Below, piece by piece: positions 5,178 through 7,709 of a DNA stretch of 7,709 nt; position 1 is the stretch's first letter; each line of letters starts with the position of its first letter. Where the stretch lies: positions 1 to 7,709 of the forward strand of contig CAZXCQ010000297.1 in assembly GCA_964639275.1 (NCBI GenBank). Reading direction: 5' to 3'. Source of the stretch: CAZXCQ01 sp964639275 (GTDB lineage Bacteria > Desulfobacterota > DSM-4660 > Desulfatiglandales > Desulfatiglandaceae). The translations under genes and the position numbers were made by a program. The notes under the pieces were generated by a model that made no database searches, had not been told where the DNA came from, and saw nothing but the letters and a program-made list of their open reading frames with translations.

Positions 5178-6317
5178 ATGATAGAGCTAGACCAGGAACA
5201 GAGAATGATCCTTGATACTGTGAAGATGATTGCCCGGGAAAAGATCAAGCCCAGGGCCTCCGAGATAGATGAAAAGGGGGAATTCCCGTGGGATACCGTC
5301 AAGATATTTGCCGAAAACGGTATCCTCGCCCCCCTTCTTCCTCCCAAATACGGAGGGATTGGTCTGGAGTATCTGATCTTCTCTATGATCCTGGAGGAGA
5401 TCTCAAAGGTGTGCGCCTCGTCAGCATTGATCCTGATTGCCCAGGCCGATGGAATGTTGCCCGTCCTTTTCGGTGGGAGCGAGGCACTAAAGAGCAAATA
5501 CCTCCCCGGACTTTGCAGGGGACAACTCTCAGGCATTGCCGCCACAGAACCGGGGGCGGGCTCGGACATCCTTTCGATGAGAACACGCGCGGTCCGTAAA
5601 GGGGATGATTATGTCATCAATGGTCAGAAGTGCTTTATTACCAATGGATCCGTGGCTGACTTCCTGAGTGTATATGCCTATACAGACCCGGATAGGGGTT
5701 CCAAAGGGATTTCGGCCTTTGTGGTGGAAAAGGGAACAAAAGGTCTTGTCTATGGTAAGAATGAGAACAAGATGGGGATGAAGGGCTCGATCAACTCGGA
5801 ACTGTTTTTTGAGGACCTGATAGTGCCCGAGGAGAACAGGATCGGTGAAGAGGGCCAGGGAATGGAAAACCTGATGTCCGCGCTTGTCACAAGCCGTCTG
5901 TTTTCCGCCTCCCAGGCCGTCGGCCTGGCCCAGGGGGCGATCGACGAGGCGGTCGCCTATGCCAAGCAGAGGATACAGTTTGGTCAACCCATCTCAAAGA
6001 TCCAGGCCATTCAGTTTATGATTGCCGATATGGTGGCCAACACAGAGGCCGCTCGTCTCCTGACTTATCAGGCAGCCAGACACATCGACAGGCAGAACTG
6101 GTCCCTGGTCCCCAGGTTCTGTGCAATGGCCAAATTTGTGGCATCCGACACGGCCATGAAGGTCACCACCGATGCCGTACAGGTCATGGGGGGATATGGC
6201 TATATGAAGGACTATCCCGTGGAGAGGATGATGCGGGACGCAAAACTCATCCAGATCTATACCGGGACCAACCAGATCATGAGGCTTGTGACTGCCCGGG
6301 AGATATTCAGGGAATAG
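5178..6317 (+). CDS. Acyl-CoA dehydrogenase family flavoprotein, possibly cyclohex-1-ene-1-carboxyl-CoA dehydrogenase-like
   Basis: A 379-residue, full-length FAD-dependent acyl-CoA dehydrogenase of the soluble homotetrameric type. Family motifs include TEPGAGSD (123-130), INGQKCFITNG (147-157), LFFEDLIVPEENRIG (209-223), QRIQFGQPISKIQAIQF (264-280), VMGGYGYMKDYPVERMMRDAKL (336-357) and a C-terminal GTNQIMRLVTAREI. The usual catalytic Glu of the IYEGT motif is Thr362 (IYTGT). The alternative Glu position used by isovaleryl-CoA dehydrogenases appears to be Ser239. Asp91 (IAQADG) lies in the acyl-pocket region; from memory, cyclohex-1-ene-1-carboxyl-CoA dehydrogenases of benzoate degraders use an Asp at this place as base and lack the normal Glu. 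That makes an alicyclic acyl-CoA substrate plausible, not proven. The start is ATG 5178, with GGGAGG 8 nt upstream; in-frame TTG 5112 and ATG 5154 lack a ribosome site. The 3' end overlaps the convergent glycosyltransferase gene by 11 bp. Confidence 0.88.
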   Translation: MIELDQEQRMILDTVKMIAREKIKPRASEIDEKGEFPWDTVKIFAENGILAPLLPPKYGGIGLEYLIFSMILEEISKVCASSALILIAQADGMLPVLFGGSEALKSKYLPGLCRGQLSGIAATEPGAGSDILSMRTRAVRKGDDYVINGQKCFITNGSVADFLSVYAYTDPDRGSKGISAFVVEKGTKGLVYGKNENKMGMKGSINSELFFEDLIVPEENRIGEEGQGMENLMSALVTSRLFSASQAVGLAQGAIDEAVAYAKQRIQFGQPISKIQAIQFMIADMVANTEAARLLTYQAARHIDRQNWSLVPRFCAMAKFVASDTAMKVTTDAVQVMGGYGYMKDYPVERMMRDAKLIQIYTGTNQIMRLVTAREIFRE

Positions 6318-7533
6318 GAGGTCTCTTCTTGTTCAGCGAAAAGACCTTTTCTATGGCATCTACATTTTTTTCCCAGGAATAATAGCGTTCTACGAAACCC
6401 CGGCAATTACGCGAAAGATCCTTCCATCCCTTGGGATTTTTCCTGATTTTGTGATAATTTTCAATAATCAAAGCGGCTATGGAATTGGGGTCGATATCCT
6501 TAAACAGGAGGTTCGGATCGAACTTGACAAGAATCTCCTTGGTTCCACCCACCGGGGTGCCCAGAACCGGCAAACCGGAGGCCATGGCCTCAAGGGTAAC
6601 CAGACCAAACCCCTCCAGTTCCCGGGTTGGTAAGACAAAGAGATCGGCCATCCGATAGTATTGGGGAAGATCCTCTTCAGACAAAAAACCGGTAAAACAT
6701 ATAGAGCTTCCAACACCTAGGTTGTCGGCGAGGGTAACAAGATCACATCTCAGGGGTCCTTCACCACCCAGGACAAGAAAGACATCAGCCCCGGACTTCA
6801 CCACCTTATTGATTGCAACGATCAAATTCTCGAGGCCCATTCTCGGCACAAGGTTTCTCACTGTGAAAAGGATCACCTTCTCATGAGGAATGCTGAGGCG
6901 TCGTCTGATTTCTGTTTTATCAACGGCAGGGTGAAATCTTTTCGGGTCCACTCCTCCGGGGATAATGGAAGCCTCTTGAGAAGGGATTCCATACACGCCC
7001 CACAATTTTCTTTTCGTATATCGACTTAAGACGATAATGGCATCGGATCTCTTGAGAACGTCTTTTTCTATCCATCTCCTTGTGTGGACGTTGACCATGT
7101 ATGTAACTCTATCCAATGACCCGGCCGGTCTAGCATTCCTTGAGATGAACTCTTCAAAACTCAGGGAATGGCACGTATAAACCTTTCTTGTTTTATTGCT
7201 GAGCGGCGATCGAACAACGCCAAAGGAAGAAAACGGCTGGTGAAAATTGATGCAATCAAAGCCGTATCTCCTCTGGAGGGATTCAAACAGCCGTCTTCCC
7301 TTTTGCCAGGTAGATCTGAGGAACGAGATGATGCTCTTTTGGTCTATATCATACCGCCATTCAGTGGTGCCTTGAATGACTTCCTGGTTATCTCTATGGT
7401 CAGGCAGCCTGCGGGTCAGTATATGAACATTGTGCCCCCTTTGAGCCAGACGGGTGCTTTGCTCAAAGAGCACCCGTTCCGCCCCACCGATTACCCTGGC
7501 AATCGAAACATCAGCAACAAAGAGGATGTTCAA
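6307..7533 (-). CDS. Family 4 (GT-B fold) glycosyltransferase
   Basis: A 408-residue retaining glycosyltransferase of the GT4 / GT1-superfamily type, which transfers a sugar from a nucleotide-sugar donor, typically in lipopolysaccharide, capsule or exopolysaccharide synthesis at the cytoplasmic face of the membrane. The N-terminal acceptor domain starts with NILFVAD and the GGAERV loop (16-21). IIPGGVDPKRFHP (190-202) marks the junction with the donor domain. RNLVPRMGLENLI (226-238), GGEGPL (256-261) and the EGFGLVTLE EX7E motif (307-315) followed by AMASGLPVLGTPVGG complete the donor site. Met232 stands where many GT4 enzymes have Lys; this RMG variant is not rare in the family. The start is TTG, because an in-frame TAA lies eight codons upstream and a purine-rich GGGGAGAAGGGA precedes it. 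The gene appears more AT-rich than hgcAB and no other polysaccharide gene is in view, so acceptor and product are unknown. Confidence 0.9.
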   Translation of the reverse strand: MNILFVADVSIARVIGGAERVLFEQSTRLAQRGHNVHILTRRLPDHRDNQEVIQGTTEWRYDIDQKSIISFLRSTWQKGRRLFESLQRRYGFDCINFHQPFSSFGVVRSPLSNKTRKVYTCHSLSFEEFISRNARPAGSLDRVTYMVNVHTRRWIEKDVLKRSDAIIVLSRYTKRKLWGVYGIPSQEASIIPGGVDPKRFHPAVDKTEIRRRLSIPHEKVILFTVRNLVPRMGLENLIVAINKVVKSGADVFLVLGGEGPLRCDLVTLADNLGVGSSICFTGFLSEEDLPQYYRMADLFVLPTRELEGFGLVTLEAMASGLPVLGTPVGGTKEILVKFDPNLLFKDIDPNSIAALIIENYHKIRKNPKGWKDLSRNCRGFVERYYSWEKNVDAIEKVFSLNKKRPPIP

Positions 7534-7586
7534 ATCCCTTCTCCCCTTATCCCGTTAGAAATGAGTATGAGGAATCTTAGCACATT

Positions 7587-7682
7587 TTACGTGTATCACG
7601 TTTCTTGTATCCGTTCACAGGTTCAGGGTTCAACTTACGTGTATCACGTTTCTTGTATCCGTTCACAGGTTCAGGGTTCAAC
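7587..7682. repeat. Perfect 48-nt tandem duplication upstream of the glycosyltransferase gene
   Basis: Positions 7587-7634 and 7635-7682 are identical. Each unit holds the dyad ACGTG-TAT-CACGT (7589-7601 and 7637-7649) and ends with the simple motif GTTCAGGGTTCAAC, part of which recurs once more (GTTCAGGGTT, 7683-7692). The duplication begins 53 nt upstream of the TTG start, so it may double an operator or promoter. On the minus strand each unit also offers TTGAAC 17 nt before ATACAA, a weak promoter match. Confidence 0.75.
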
Positions 7683-7709
7683 GTTCAGGGTTAGGAGCGG
7701 GGTTTGCCA

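Noticed and set aside
5033..5569. A 178-residue open frame antisense to the acyl-CoA dehydrogenase gene
   Set aside because: It lies mostly opposite a strongly conserved coding region, has no recognisable motif and is a frame shadow.
7587..7682. CRISPR array
   Set aside because: There are only two directly adjacent identical 48-nt units with no spacer between them.
7620..7695. Telomere-like GTTCAGGGTT repeats
   Set aside because: There are only a few degenerate copies in an intergenic region; this is simple-sequence repetition, not a chromosome end.

Overview
The window looks like a chromosomal segment of an anaerobic, probably Desulfobacterota-like bacterium (sulfate-reducing, syntrophic or related). 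The main reason is an hgcA-hgcB pair, the two genes required for microbial mercury methylation, which are found almost only in anaerobes. A probable selenocysteine codon in hgcA and an acyl-CoA dehydrogenase resembling the alicyclic acyl-CoA dehydrogenases of benzoate-degrading syntrophs point the same way. The lineage is inferred from gene content and general codon style, not from any marker gene.

Layout, left to right. Positions 1-155 are non-coding, with short repeats. An MFS transporter gene (156-1364, minus) is bracketed by two imperfect copies of a ~53-nt intergenic repeat. A DUF89/ARMT1-like gene (1549-2427, minus, TTG start) is transcribed away from hgcA, and a ~190-nt divergent promoter region lies between them. 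hgcA (2621-3811) and hgcB (3825-4172) form a plus-strand operon. A rubrerythrin/ferritin-like diiron gene (4227-4736, minus) converges on hgcB. A 441-nt intergenic region rich in palindromes and repeats follows. An acyl-CoA dehydrogenase gene (5178-6317, plus) then overlaps by 11 bp the end of a convergent GT4 glycosyltransferase gene (6307-7533, minus). Upstream of the glycosyltransferase, a 48-nt sequence carrying a palindrome is perfectly duplicated in tandem.

The most notable observation is at the 5' end of hgcA. The long open frame seems to start at a TTG (2750), but an in-frame ATG-led frame with a Shine-Dalgarno sequence begins at 2621 and is separated from the rest by a single TGA (2726-2728), directly after a Cys codon. 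A 9-bp hairpin with a 4-nt AGUU loop begins 10 nt after this TGA, with geometry like a bacterial SECIS element. I therefore annotate hgcA as a candidate selenoprotein of 396 residues with an N-terminal Cys-Sec pair. HgcB also has an extended tail with two separate cysteine clusters. Thus both proteins of the mercury-methylating pair appear to carry extra soft-metal ligands.

How the genes work together: HgcA (membrane corrinoid methyltransferase) and HgcB (2[4Fe-4S] ferredoxin) act as a pair. The DUF89, diiron, acyl-CoA dehydrogenase, MFS and glycosyltransferase genes are separately transcribed, and the sequence gives no firm functional link between them and hgcAB.
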